Notes: generated by a model from the letters alone, not told the origin. DNA of 64,000 bases from Terriglobia bacterium (GCA_020073165.1 JAIQFP010000005.1:1-64000), one strand, 5' to 3'. Positions 52,730 through 61,582 are shown, counted from the first letter of the stretch. Program-made: numbers and translations.

Positions 52730-52829
52730 GTTCACTCCAGCTTCTGCACCAACGCGTCGTTCTACCGCACGTTAGCTGATCACAAGAGATCTGTTCCCAA
52801 ATGGATTCTATCCCACCGTAAGAAGGCCG

Positions 52830-53336
52830 CTAAGTCTTGAACCTCCACCGCGTAGCACTGCCCATGAAATCCTTTTCGTACAAACCGAACGCCACGCGTG
52901 GACGCACCACGTACACGGGCTCGCCGAACTCAGACATGTCCCACTTGTATTTCTTCTGGTAGAGGACGGCGAAGCGCTTCAGGAGCGCTGGTTCCGTGGT
53001 GGGCGTGGCTGTGCCCTCGACGATCACGGCTTGTTCGGCGTGTTCGGTCGAGATCACGCACTTGGGATTGTTCGCCAGATTCTTTGCCTTGCGCGACTGC
53101 TTCCCGGTGCTGAAGTAGAAGGCGCCGTCGAGCCACAGGCCCCAGACGATCATGGTGTGCGGGGAGCCGTCGGGGCGACTGGTCGAGATCCAGTAGTTGT
53201 GAGATTTCTTCAGTCGCTGCTCGGCCCAGGTCCAGGGAAGCAGTCCCTTGGCGGCTTTGGGGATGCCGTAACCGGGCATGTGGGGGCGAGTGGAGCGGGG
53301 CTGCTTTTCGGAAACGCGGGCTCTTGCTTGTGTCAT
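52830..53336 (-). CDS. Pyridoxamine-5'-phosphate-oxidase-like (PPOX) flavin protein
   Basis: A 168-aa protein of the split-barrel family. PWTWAEQRLKKSHNYWISTS leads the barrel, followed by RPDGSPHTMIVWGLWLDGAF and GKQSRKAKNLANNPKCVIST, all typical of the PPOX class that binds FMN or F420. EQAVIVEGTATPTTEPAL and YVVRPRVAFGLYEKDF complete the fold. It may reduce a small substrate with flavin or deazaflavin, which cannot be decided from sequence. It stands alone. Confidence 0.85.
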   Translation of the reverse strand: MTQARARVSEKQPRSTRPHMPGYGIPKAAKGLLPWTWAEQRLKKSHNYWISTSRPDGSPHTMIVWGLWLDGAFYFSTGKQSRKAKNLANNPKCVISTEHAEQAVIVEGTATPTTEPALLKRFAVLYQKKYKWDMSEFGEPVYVVRPRVAFGLYEKDFMGSATRWRFKT

Positions 53337-53415
53337 CTTCTGACTTCACCGCAAAGGAGACACAGCTCGGTACTGCTTACCTGGCAAACGGAACTACCCG
53401 GCACCTTCTCTAGAT

Positions 53416-53480
53416 TGTCATCCTGAGCGAAGAGCCGATTCGCCTTGCGAATCGACTACGCCGTCGAAGGACCCCTGCGC
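53416..53480 (-). repeat. Hairpin-cassette repeat, copy D (inverted)
   Basis: On the minus strand it has the same flanks: GGTCCTTCGACGGCG and CGCTCAGGATGACA. The variable stem is CGATTCGC (53436-53443) with GCGAATCG (53447-53454), extended by AG/CT. Confidence 0.75.
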
Positions 53481-53583
53481 TGCCTGCTCTACCAGGAGCG
53501 CGCCAAGGCATCCTCCCCGATTGCATCTGCCGCAGGAGAACCTGGGAAGAATCCCTTGAGACGCCACTGGCGCAGGATGCGAA

Positions 53584-53647
53584 CGCGGGGTCCTTCGACT
53601 CCGTTTAGCCACGCGGAGCGCGTGGCTAAACTGCGCTCAGGATGACA
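53584..53647 (+). repeat. Hairpin-cassette repeat, copy C
   Basis: Flanks GCGGGGTCCTTCGACTCCG and GCGCTCAGGATGACA. The stem is a perfect 12 bp: TTTAGCCACGCG (53604-53615) with CGCGTGGCTAAA (53619-53630), loop GAG. Confidence 0.8.
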
Positions 53648-53680
53648 CTGCACTAGAGATCCGAACTTTGATGACAGCTC

Positions 53681-54889
53681 TTACAAGTTCTTCTTCGTCC
53701 AGGCGTCGATGCGTTCGAGGGCTTTGTTCAGGTTCTCCAGCGAATTGGCTACGCTGAAGCGGAGGTAGCCCTCGCCGAAATCGCCGAATGCTGTGCCCGA
53801 CAAACAAGCCACGCCCGCTTCGTCGAGCATTGCGTCGGCCAGCTTCTTCGACTTCCAGCCGGTCTTCGTAATGTTGGGGAAGACGTAGAACGCGCCCTTG
53901 GGCATGCGGCAGGAGAAGCCTTTGATGCGATTCAATCCGGCGACGAAGGCGTCGCGGCGGCGCTGGAATTCCATCCGCATCTTCTCAACCGATGACTGGT
54001 CGCCGCGGACTGCTTCGATCCCCGCTACCTGCGTGAAGCTCGCCGTGCAGGAATTCGAGTTGGTCATGAGGCGGGTGATGTGGGTAGCCAGGTCGGGACG
54101 CATCACGCCGTAGCCCATGCGCCAGCCGGTCATGGCATAGGTCTTGGAGAAGCCGTCGAGCAGGATGGTGCGGTCTTTGAAGCCGGGCACCGACATGATG
54201 GAGTAGTGCTCGCCGTCGAAAATCAGGCGGCTGTAGATCTCGTCCGACAGCACCATGATGTTGCGGTCGCCGATGGCTTCGGCGATGTCCTGAATGTCGC
54301 GTTTGCTGAGCACGCCACCAGTCGGGTTCTGTGGCGAATTAATGATGATGAGCCGGGTGCGGTCGGTGATCAGCGAGGCCAGTTCGTCCACATCGAGGCC
54401 GAAATCTTTCTCTTCCTGCAAGCGGATGGGGACGGCGCGGGCGCCGAGATAGTGAATCATCGACTCATAAATCGGGAAGCCCGGGTTGGGGTAGATGACC
54501 TCATCTCCAACATCAGCTAACGCCAGCAGCGTAAAGAAAATAATAGGCTTGCCGCCGGGGACAACTACCACCTCGTCGCTCTTCACCTCGACCCCGCGGG
54601 TGCGGGTGATTTCTTCGGCGATGGCCTGGCGCAGCTCCGGCAATCCGGCCGAGGGACCGTAGTGGGTCCAGCCCTTGTGCAGGGCGTCGACGCCAGCCTC
54701 GACGATGTTCTTGGGCGTGTCGAAGTCGGGCTCGCCGATCTCCAGGTGGATGATGTTCTTGCCCTGGCGCTCCAGGGCGCGCGCCTTGTTCAGAACTTCA
54801 AAGGCAGTTTCGGTGCCGAGGCGCGACATGCGCTCGGCCAGGCGGAGTTCGTACTGGGTGGCTGGTTGCATAGTGGCAAGGCTGGTCAT
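53681..54889 (-). CDS. Class I/II PLP-dependent aminotransferase
   Basis: A 402-aa protein. HLEIGEPDFDTPKNIVEAG and HYGPSAGLPELRQAI begin the fold, NSPQNPTGGV binds the substrate carboxylate, VLSDEIYSRLIFD holds the PLP Asp/Tyr, LDGFSKTYAMTGWRMGY the Schiff-base Lys, and YLRFSVANS the C-terminal Arg. This is the aspartate/alanine-type fold I subgroup; the substrate cannot be fixed. ATG 54889 is used; a second Met six codons in is also possible. Confidence 0.92.
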   Translation of the reverse strand: MTSLATMQPATQYELRLAERMSRLGTETAFEVLNKARALERQGKNIIHLEIGEPDFDTPKNIVEAGVDALHKGWTHYGPSAGLPELRQAIAEEITRTRGVEVKSDEVVVVPGGKPIIFFTLLALADVGDEVIYPNPGFPIYESMIHYLGARAVPIRLQEEKDFGLDVDELASLITDRTRLIIINSPQNPTGGVLSKRDIQDIAEAIGDRNIMVLSDEIYSRLIFDGEHYSIMSVPGFKDRTILLDGFSKTYAMTGWRMGYGVMRPDLATHITRLMTNSNSCTASFTQVAGIEAVRGDQSSVEKMRMEFQRRRDAFVAGLNRIKGFSCRMPKGAFYVFPNITKTGWKSKKLADAMLDEAGVACLSGTAFGDFGEGYLRFSVANSLENLNKALERIDAWTKKNL

Positions 54890-54992
54890 TATACCCCCTA
54901 GGCGGCTGGCTTGGCCTACCCTCTATTGTTGCGCCCCGGCGGGGAGGTGTCTGGGATGGGGATCACGTCGCGGTGTGACATGGTGCGGGCAG

Positions 54993-55014
54993 GAGACGCA
55001 GCAAGCTGCGTCTC
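54993..55014. repeat. Dispersed palindrome, copy 2
   Basis: Arms GAGACGCAG and CTGCGTCTC around CAAG, the same core as at 29681-29708. It lies 6 bases past the stop of the Fe-S subunit gene of formate dehydrogenase. Confidence 0.8.
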
Positions 55015-55019
55015 TGCGG

Positions 55020-55994
55020 TTACTTCTTATTGACCCATTCCCAGCCGAAGCGGCCTTTGATGCACAGGTGGCCATTGGTGATCTGCTGGTCGAGCGGCGA
55101 GGTCACTTTGACGATCTTCTCGTCCTGTACCTGCAGGGTGAGGGTGCAACCCACGCCGCAATAGGGACAGATCGTATCGGCGCGCGTTTGTTTGGACTCG
55201 TCCCAGGTGCCCGCCCGGCGCATGACGTATTCGCTCTTGAACATCAGCGCGCCCGTGGGACAGACGCCGATGCAGTTGCCGCAATAGACGCACGCCGAGT
55301 CGGTGAGCGGGGCGTCGTATTCGGTAGAGATGCGTGCCGTGAAGCCGCGTCCGGCGACCGCGATGGCGAAAGTGTTCTGCGCGTCCACGCCGCAAGCTTC
55401 CACGCACTTGTAGCACAGGATGCATTTGCCGTAGTCGCGCACATAGAGGTCGTTGTCGATCTTGACGGGCTGGGCGACTGTGGCGGCGTTGCCATTCTCC
55501 GGAGCGTGATGATGCCCGGGCTGGGCGGCATCACGGTTTCCGGCTGGCCGGGCTGCGTCCCCGAATCGTTCCGGTTGCGCGCCGTAACGTTTCATGTATT
55601 CCTGGAACTGCGGCGCAGTGGAGACATCCACCGACGAGGCCAGCAACTCCAGCACCAGACGGCGGCTCAAACGGACCCGCTCGGAATCGGTCTTCACCAC
55701 CATGCCGGGCTCGGCTTGGCGCGAGCATGCGGGTACCAGCATGCGCGACCCCTCGACCTCCACCACGCAGATGCGGCATACGTTGACTGGGGTGAGATTC
55801 TCCAGGAAGCAGAGCGTCGGGGTGTCAATCCCGATGCTGCGCGCGGCCTGCAAGAGCGTGGAACCTTCGGGAACGGAGACAGCCTTTCCGTCGATGCTGA
55901 TCTCGACCATGCGCCTGGGACGCGGCGGGGGCAGAATGGGCAACGGGCCGCGCGGGACGGGCGTCTTCATGTCGGGAGCGTTTTGCGTGCTCAT
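55020..55994 (-). CDS. Formate dehydrogenase Fe-S subunit (split N-terminal half of FdsA/FdhA)
   Basis: A 324-aa protein. It has a [2Fe-2S] ferredoxin domain (TLCFLENLTPVNVCRICVVE), a NuoG-like His-rich linker (GHHHAPENG), and two [4Fe-4S] motifs (CILCYKCVEACG and CVYCGNCIGVCPTG). It ends with the cluster motif that normally opens the molybdenum domain, CPYCGVGCTLTLQ...NGHLC. It stops at GRFGWEWVNKK, exactly where contiguous FdsA/FdhA chains continue into the catalytic domain. The missing half is encoded at 57915-59828 as a separate gene upstream. It overlaps the NuoEF-like gene by four bases. Confidence 0.88.
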   Translation of the reverse strand: MSTQNAPDMKTPVPRGPLPILPPPRPRRMVEISIDGKAVSVPEGSTLLQAARSIGIDTPTLCFLENLTPVNVCRICVVEVEGSRMLVPACSRQAEPGMVVKTDSERVRLSRRLVLELLASSVDVSTAPQFQEYMKRYGAQPERFGDAARPAGNRDAAQPGHHHAPENGNAATVAQPVKIDNDLYVRDYGKCILCYKCVEACGVDAQNTFAIAVAGRGFTARISTEYDAPLTDSACVYCGNCIGVCPTGALMFKSEYVMRRAGTWDESKQTRADTICPYCGVGCTLTLQVQDEKIVKVTSPLDQQITNGHLCIKGRFGWEWVNKK

Positions 55995-57778
55995 CGCTTG
56001 TCCTCAAAAACCGGCAGTCGTGCCAGCGCCGACTCAATTGCACTCGAAGCGGTTTGGCCCAGGCCGCAAATAGAGGCGTCGCGCATGGCCTGGCCCACTT
56101 CCTTCAGCAAGACCAGTTCGTTCGGGCGAGATCCCAACGGTTTGCCGGCCGCCAGGCGATGCAGGATTTCCTCCTGGCGAACCGTCCCGACGCGGCAGGG
56201 AACGCACTGGCCGCAGGATTCGTCGCGAAAGAAGGAAGCAATACGCAGCAGAATCTGGCGCAGATCTACAGTGTCGTCGAACGGCATGACCACGGCGGAG
56301 CCCAGCGTAGCCCCAGCAGCGCGCGTGCCTTCAAAGGTCAGGGGAGTGTCGAGGTCTTTGGAGCCGAGGAAGGCGCCGGCGGCTCCGCCGATCAGAACCG
56401 CTTGCAGCTTCCCACTGCCGCCGACGCCACCAGCCAGATTGAGCAACTGCCGCAGGGTGGTCCCGAAAGGTACTTCATACACTCCGGGCTTGGCCACGTG
56501 GCCGGAGAGGCAGAACAGTTTTGTCCCGGTGGAGCGCTCAGTGCCGACGGCGGCGAAGGCTTTTCCACCTTCCATGATGATGTACGGGACATTCAGAAGC
56601 GTCTCGACATTCTGGATGATCGTGGGCTGGCCGAAGAGGCCGACCTGGGTGGGGAACGGAGGCTTGTTACGCGGCTCCCCGCGGTGGCCCTCGATCGAGT
56701 TGAGCATGGCAGTCTCTTCACCGCAGATGTAGGCCCCGGCCCCGACGCGTAATTCGATGTCGAAACGCACGCCGTGCCCCAGGATGTTGTCGCCCAGGAA
56801 GCTGCGGATGCGGCACTCGCGGATGGCGTGTTCGAGACGCCGCCGGGCCAGCGGATACTCTCCGCGAATGTAAAGGTAGCCTTGCTCGCACCCAGTGGCG
56901 AAAGCGGCGATGATCATGGATTCGATTACGGCATAGGGGTCGCCTTCCATGAGCACGCGGTCTTTGAAGGTGCCGGGCTCGGACTCATCGGCGTTGCACA
57001 CCAGGTATCGCGGCCGCGCGGCGGTGAGGATAGACGTCCACTTCTGGCCGCAGGGGAAAGCGGCGCCGCCGCGCCCGACCAGTTTCGATTCGACAACTTC
57101 GCGGACCACGGCGCCGGGCCCAATTGCAAACGCTCGCCGCAGCGCCACAAAGCCGCCGGTGGCGCGGTAGTCATCGAGGCTCTCCGGGTTGATTTGGGCG
57201 ATGCGGCGCAGCAGTTTCAGCCCGGGCTGACCCAGTTGCGGAACGGAAGCAGCCAGCGCGGGCTGGGGGACCGCCGTGCCCTGCAAGGCGGTCCGAATAC
57301 TTTCGGTTTTCGCGGATGCGAGCGATTGTTCGAAGTGCTGTTTTCCAGCGCTGTGCACTAAAGCAGCAGGCGCGTGTTCACAAAGGCCAAGGCAGGGACT
57401 GCGCCGCCAAGTCTCGCCATCCTTGCTCGAACCTTCCGGCCCGTGGGACTTCTCCAACTCCGAGCAAAGTTTTTCGGCACCCTTGGCTTTGCAGGCAATA
57501 TCGTCGCAGATGTGGGCTACGGCCGGGGGTTGTGGCCGGGTGGAGAAAAGTCCGTAGAAATCGGCCACGCCGAAGGCCTCGGCGGGCGGGACATCCAAGG
57601 CGCGGCTGGCGTAGTTCAGGGCTCCGGGGCTGATCCAGCCAATGTGGTTCTGGAGGGCGTGCAGGATGGGCAGCAGGTAAGAACGCCGGGTGCCGTTGGC
57701 GTTGGCGGGAATGGACACGCCGTCAACCGCGGCTTTCTCGTCCGCTGTCACTTCGGCGTCGGTAAAGTGCAGATCCAT
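55991..57778 (-). CDS. NuoE-NuoF fusion subunit (FdsG-FdsB-like) of NAD-linked formate dehydrogenase
   Basis: A 595-aa protein. Residues 1-150 are NuoE-like with a [2Fe-2S] site (CDDIAC and SPCLGLCE). The rest is NuoF-like: GRGGAAFPCGQKWTSI and CNADESEPGTFKDRVLM bind NADH and FMN, and ESCGQCVPCRVGT...ICGLG holds a [4Fe-4S] cluster. It passes electrons between formate oxidation and NAD+. The start is ATG 57778; the upstream part of the frame lacks NuoE similarity. It overlaps the Fe-S subunit gene by four bases, 136 bases after the catalytic gene. Confidence 0.9.
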   Translation of the reverse strand: MDLHFTDAEVTADEKAAVDGVSIPANANGTRRSYLLPILHALQNHIGWISPGALNYASRALDVPPAEAFGVADFYGLFSTRPQPPAVAHICDDIACKAKGAEKLCSELEKSHGPEGSSKDGETWRRSPCLGLCEHAPAALVHSAGKQHFEQSLASAKTESIRTALQGTAVPQPALAASVPQLGQPGLKLLRRIAQINPESLDDYRATGGFVALRRAFAIGPGAVVREVVESKLVGRGGAAFPCGQKWTSILTAARPRYLVCNADESEPGTFKDRVLMEGDPYAVIESMIIAAFATGCEQGYLYIRGEYPLARRRLEHAIRECRIRSFLGDNILGHGVRFDIELRVGAGAYICGEETAMLNSIEGHRGEPRNKPPFPTQVGLFGQPTIIQNVETLLNVPYIIMEGGKAFAAVGTERSTGTKLFCLSGHVAKPGVYEVPFGTTLRQLLNLAGGVGGSGKLQAVLIGGAAGAFLGSKDLDTPLTFEGTRAAGATLGSAVVMPFDDTVDLRQILLRIASFFRDESCGQCVPCRVGTVRQEEILHRLAAGKPLGSRPNELVLLKEVGQAMRDASICGLGQTASSAIESALARLPVFEDKR

Positions 57779-57914
57779 GCTCGGAGTCGGTCCCCTGGCA
57801 CACGGGAGAAACCAAACCAGATACCCCAACGGCTAAAGCCGTACTTGCTTCGCGAACCGTTCCTGCAGCGCTGAAGCGCAGCGCCACCCAAAACCAGGTT
57901 TCTGAAGCGGACTT

Positions 57915-59828
57915 CTAGACTGCCACAGGTTCTGTTTTCCTGACCTTTTCGATACGCACCGCGCTGGCTTTGAATTCCGAGGTGCCGGACTTCGGGTCCA
58001 CCGCATCAATCGTCAACTCGTTGGTCGCCACCTGGTCGGGGAAGTGCAAGGTCATAAAGGCCAGCCCCGGACGCAAACCGGGATCGAAGCGTACCGGAGC
58101 CAGCACGGAGCCGCGGCGCGACACCACTCGCACTGTTTCCCCCTCTTGAATGCCATATTTCTCGGCGTCCTGCGCGGAAATGTCGATCGTCTCCCCGTGC
58201 CGCAACGGCGACGCGTATCGGGACGTCTGCACCCCGGTGTTGTACGAATCCAGGCGGCGGCCGGTGGTCAAACGAATTGGGAACTCGTCATCCAGTACAT
58301 CCAGCGGTGGCTCGTACTCCACGCAACAGAGTGGCGCGCGGGGCCCGATCACCGGACGCGCCCACAAACGCCCGTGCAGATACTGTTCGCCGGGATGATT
58401 CTCGTCATAGCAAGGCCACTGGATTCCATGCATCTGCTCGAGCCGCGTATAGCTCATGCCGGCGTGCATCGGACTCAGGCTGCGCAGTTCGTTCCAGAGT
58501 TCTTCCGCGCTGGGATTGCCCAGGTCGCGTCCCATGCGGCGCGCAAGATGGCAGAGGATTTCAATGTCATCGCGCACGCCCGACGGCGGCGGCAGGGCAC
58601 GGCGCACGCGTTGCACGCGGCGTTCGCTGTTGGTGACGGTGCCTTCCGACTCGCACCATCCGGCAGCGGCAGGGAAAACCACGTCGGCCATTTCGGCAGT
58701 CTTCGACATGAGCATGTCCTGCACCACCAGGATGTCTAGGCCGTCCAGCAGCTTGGTGGTGCGGTGCTGGTCGGCCTCCGAGTTTGCCGGGTTCTCACCC
58801 ATCACGTATAGCGCCTTGAGTTCGCCGCGCTCCATGGCATCGAACATTCCGCTCAGATGCCAGCCCTTCTTGGGCGGGATTTTCGCGTCCCAGGTTTTCT
58901 CGAACTTGCCTCGCAGTTCGTCGTTTTCCACGTGCTGGAATCCCGGCAGGCGGTCGGGAAGCGCACCCATGTCGCCGCCACCCTGGACATTGTTCTGCCC
59001 ACGCAGTGGATTGAGTCCCGATCCGTAAGTCCCCACGTGGCCGGTCAGTACGCCCAGATTGATCAGCGCCAGGACATTGTCCACGGCGTTGTGGTGCTCG
59101 GTGATGCCCAGCGTCCAGCAGATCTGGGCGCGGTCAGCGCGCGCATAGGCGTGGGCCAATTCGCGGACTGCCGCCGCGGGCACTCCGCAAATCTTCGCCG
59201 CATAGTCCAGCGTGTACTTCTGAACGTGTCGCCGAAAGTCCTCGAAGCCGCTGGTTGCGTTCTCGATGAAGCTGCGGTTCTCGAGGCCCGCCGCGATGAT
59301 CTCCCGCGCCATGGCGTTGGCCAGGGCGATGTCGGTTCCCACGTGCAGGCCAAGCCACTTCTCCGCACACTGGGCCGAGCTGGTGCGCCGCGGGTCCACC
59401 ACGAAGAGCCGGGCCCCGTTGTGGATTCCCTTGAGCACGTGATGGAAGAAGATCGGATGCGTCTCCCGGGCATTCGATCCCCAGAGGACGATAAAATCCG
59501 TCTCTTCTATCTCGCGATAGGAGCTGGTGCCGCCGCCTGCCCCGAAGACCGTCGCCAGACCGACGACGCTAGGGGCGTGTCAAGTGCGGTTGCAACTATC
59601 GATATTGTTACTGCCCACCACCACCCGCGCGAACTTCTGGGCCAGGAAGTTCATCTCGTTGGTCGTCTTCGAGCAACTGAACATGCCGAAGCTTTGCGGG
59701 CCGTGCTTGCGCACGGTGTCGCCAAAGCCTTGCGCGGCACGGTCGAGCGCTTCGTCCCATGTAGCCGGACGCAGCTTGCTGCCCTCACGGACCAGCGGTG
59801 TGGTGAGCCGGGAATCCTGAGTTGCCAT
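57915..59828 (-). CDS. fdhF: Formate dehydrogenase catalytic subunit, selenocysteine-containing
   Basis: A 637-aa protein read through an in-frame TGA at 59582-59580 as selenocysteine, residue 83. Upstream of it the protein reads FGMFSCSKTTNEMNFLAQKF and SNNIDSCNRT, downstream HAPSVVGLATVFGAGGG, the exact context of Sec (or Cys) in formate dehydrogenases. The catalytic His follows directly, and the Arg is in PLRGQNNVQGGGDMG. Frame is unbroken on both sides. ATG 59828 has GAGG 6 bases upstream. It binds bis-MGD with Mo or W. The N-terminal Fe-S cluster domain usual in this family is absent and is encoded separately at 55020-55994. Standard annotation would split or truncate it. Confidence 0.92.
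59539..59582 (-). promoter_or_regulatory. UGA codon and SECIS hairpin
   Basis: On the minus strand UGA is followed by CAC, then a stem: GCCCC with GGGGC outside, and CGUCGUC with GGCGACG (one G-U) inside, closing the loop GGUCU. The loop begins 18 bases after UGA. Both the GGUCU loop and this spacing agree with E. coli fdhF as I recall it. Confidence 0.88.
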
Positions 59829-59883
59829 AAGGGGCCTCACCCCGTGGTGGACATTTTAGCAAGACCGGCGAGGGCAGGGATTT

Positions 59884-59953
59884 TAGATTGTAGATTTCAG
59901 ATTGCAGAATCAAGGGCGAGTTGGGCTGAATCTGAAATCTGAAATCTTAAAGC
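59884..59953. repeat. Heptamer-phased inverted repeat, copy 2
   Basis: Left arm of 7-base units TAGATTG, TAGATTT, CAGATTG, CAGAATC. After a 14-base centre the right arm is CTGAATC, TGAAATC, TGAAATC, TTAAAGC, the inverse. It lies between divergent fdhF and aminotransferase starts. Confidence 0.7.
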
Positions 59954-59998
59954 TGCAATTCGATGGCGGCGGAGCGAATTGGGTATCATGGCTCGGAC

Positions 59999-61168
59999 AT
60001 GTTTTCCCATCGCACTGACTGGAAGCTCACTCCCAACCGCTTCACCGAAGCCCAGCAGGAGCTCCGGGCCGCCGGCATGGAGGTGCTGGACCTGACGGTG
60101 TCGAATCCGACCCGTGTCGGGCTGGCCTACGACGAAGAAGCCATCATGCAGGCGCTCATCCGCCCCGAGGCGCTGGATTACGATCCCCAGCCCAAAGGCC
60201 TGCGCAGAGCGCGCGAGGCGGTGGCTGGCTACTACCGCGAACAGCATGAAGAGTTCGATCTGGATGCTGAATCGGTCATCCTTACTACCAGCACCAGCGA
60301 AGGCTACTCCTACGTTTTTCGTCTGCTTTGCAATCCGGACGATGAAATCCTGGTGCCCAAGCCCAGCTATCCGCTGTTCGAGTTCCTTGCCGATCTCCAG
60401 GACGTGAAGCTGGCCCCGTACCCGCTGATCTACGATCATGGCTGGCAAATTGATTTTCCTTCTTTGTACAAAGCAGTGACCCACCGCACGCGGGCGGTGG
60501 TGGTGGTGCATCCCAACAATCCCACGGGATCGTACGCCAGCGCAGTGGAGCAGAAGGAATTGAACGCCTTCTGCCGCGAATACAATCTTTCCCTGATCGT
60601 GGACGAAGTCTTTCTTGACTATGCCCACGACGGCGTCGCCCGGCCAACCTTTGCCCGCAACCCGGACGCGCTGACCTTTACCCTGAGCGGGTTGTCGAAG
60701 ATCTCCGGCTTGCCGCAGATGAAGCTGGCGTGGGTAGTGGCTAGCGGGCCCGAGGAGAAAGTGCAAGCCGCGCTGGCGCGGCTGGAAGTCATTGCCGATA
60801 CCTATCTCTCGATGAACGCGCCCATCCAGTGGGCGGTGCCGGTGCTGCTGGAGCAGCGCAAGAGCATCCAACCGCTGTTGCTCGACCGCCTGCGCACTAA
60901 CCTGGAAGAACTCGACCGGGAACTGACGAAGCAGAAGGCCAGTGCGCGTCTTGATGTGGAGGGCGGATGGTATGCCGTGCTGCGGGTTCCGGTGACCCAG
61001 TCTGACGAAGACCTGGCGATTGATCTGCTGCGCAAGGTGGCGGTGCTAGTGCATCCGGGGCACTTCTACGACTTTGCCTCGGATGGGTACCTGGTGCTCA
61101 GCCTGATCACTCCGCCGGAGGCGTTTCGGGAGGGGGTGCGGCGGGTGCTGGGTGTGCTGAACGGTTAG
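59999..61168 (+). CDS. PLP-dependent aminotransferase (fold I)
   Basis: A 389-aa protein. MEVLDLTVSNPTRVGLAY opens the fold, DYDPQPKGLRRAREAVAGYY follows. VVHPNNPTGSY, LIVDEVFLDYAHDG and LSGLSKISGLPQMKLAWV give the substrate site, PLP Asp and Schiff-base Lys. It is the subgroup that often lies near amino-acid or alanine metabolism genes. ATG 59999 is preceded at 59984-59989 by TATCAT, so it may be leaderless; ATG 59963 is an alternative without a ribosome site. It diverges from the formate dehydrogenase operon. Confidence 0.88.
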   Translation: MFSHRTDWKLTPNRFTEAQQELRAAGMEVLDLTVSNPTRVGLAYDEEAIMQALIRPEALDYDPQPKGLRRAREAVAGYYREQHEEFDLDAESVILTTSTSEGYSYVFRLLCNPDDEILVPKPSYPLFEFLADLQDVKLAPYPLIYDHGWQIDFPSLYKAVTHRTRAVVVVHPNNPTGSYASAVEQKELNAFCREYNLSLIVDEVFLDYAHDGVARPTFARNPDALTFTLSGLSKISGLPQMKLAWVVASGPEEKVQAALARLEVIADTYLSMNAPIQWAVPVLLEQRKSIQPLLLDRLRTNLEELDRELTKQKASARLDVEGGWYAVLRVPVTQSDEDLAIDLLRKVAVLVHPGHFYDFASDGYLVLSLITPPEAFREGVRRVLGVLNG

Positions 61169-61237
61169 CACCTTGAGCACAAACGCTGCTTCATCCACTT
61201 CGAGTGTGCCAAGAACCTTTTGTCGCACTCCACAGAT

Positions 61238-61582
61238 TCAATCTTCGACGAACAGCTTTAGCCTGGACAGCGCCTGATCCCACTGCTCGGAAACGAGATC
61301 GAGATACTCCTTGAGTCCTTCAATCGGCTGTGGATTAAGTTCAAATCGGCTCTCGCGACCCATACGGACGCTGTGCACCACTCCTACGCGCTGCAACACT
61401 CGCAGATGCTTAGTGATCGCCTGCCGAGTGAGGTTTGAGCCCCGGGTGAGTTGCGAGATTGAGTAGGGCCGTCCCTGCGAAAGTCTCACGACCAGCGAAA
61501 GACGTGTCTTGTCACCCAGGGCTGCAAAGATGGGCGCATGGGCCCGGAGCCTGGCAGCGGTGTTACGGCTTCTTTGCGACAT
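61238..61582 (-). CDS. ArsR-family winged-helix repressor
   Basis: A 114-aa protein. PIFAALGDKTRLSLVVRLSQ, SISQLTRGSNLTRQAITKHL and RVLQRVGVVHSVRMGRESRF form the ArsR/SmtB-type HTH and wing. It lacks the Cys metal site of SmtB, as is usual for the subgroup paired with SRPBCC proteins. It overlaps the end of the SRPBCC gene by 20 bases, so the two are coupled. It probably controls its own operon through the palindrome at 62018-62039. Confidence 0.9.
   Translation of the reverse strand: MSQRSRNTAARLRAHAPIFAALGDKTRLSLVVRLSQGRPYSISQLTRGSNLTRQAITKHLRVLQRVGVVHSVRMGRESRFELNPQPIEGLKEYLDLVSEQWDQALSRLKLFVED

Larger units (their letters stand above)
53337..53680. other. Repeat interval between PPOX and aminotransferase genes
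   Basis: About 340 bases with no gene. It contains the inverted copy D (53416-53480) and direct copy C (53584-53647) of the hairpin-cassette repeat, facing each other over 100 bases. Confidence 0.7.

Noticed and set aside
54675-56732. 685-codon open frame on the plus strand
   Set aside because: It is the shadow of the aminotransferase and formate dehydrogenase genes on the other strand; no ribosome site and no recognisable domain, Arg/Ser/Pro-rich composition.
59580-59582. Stop codon splitting the formate dehydrogenase gene as evidence of a pseudogene
   Set aside because: It is TGA at the exact Sec position, frame is intact on both sides and a SECIS-like hairpin with GGUCU loop follows.
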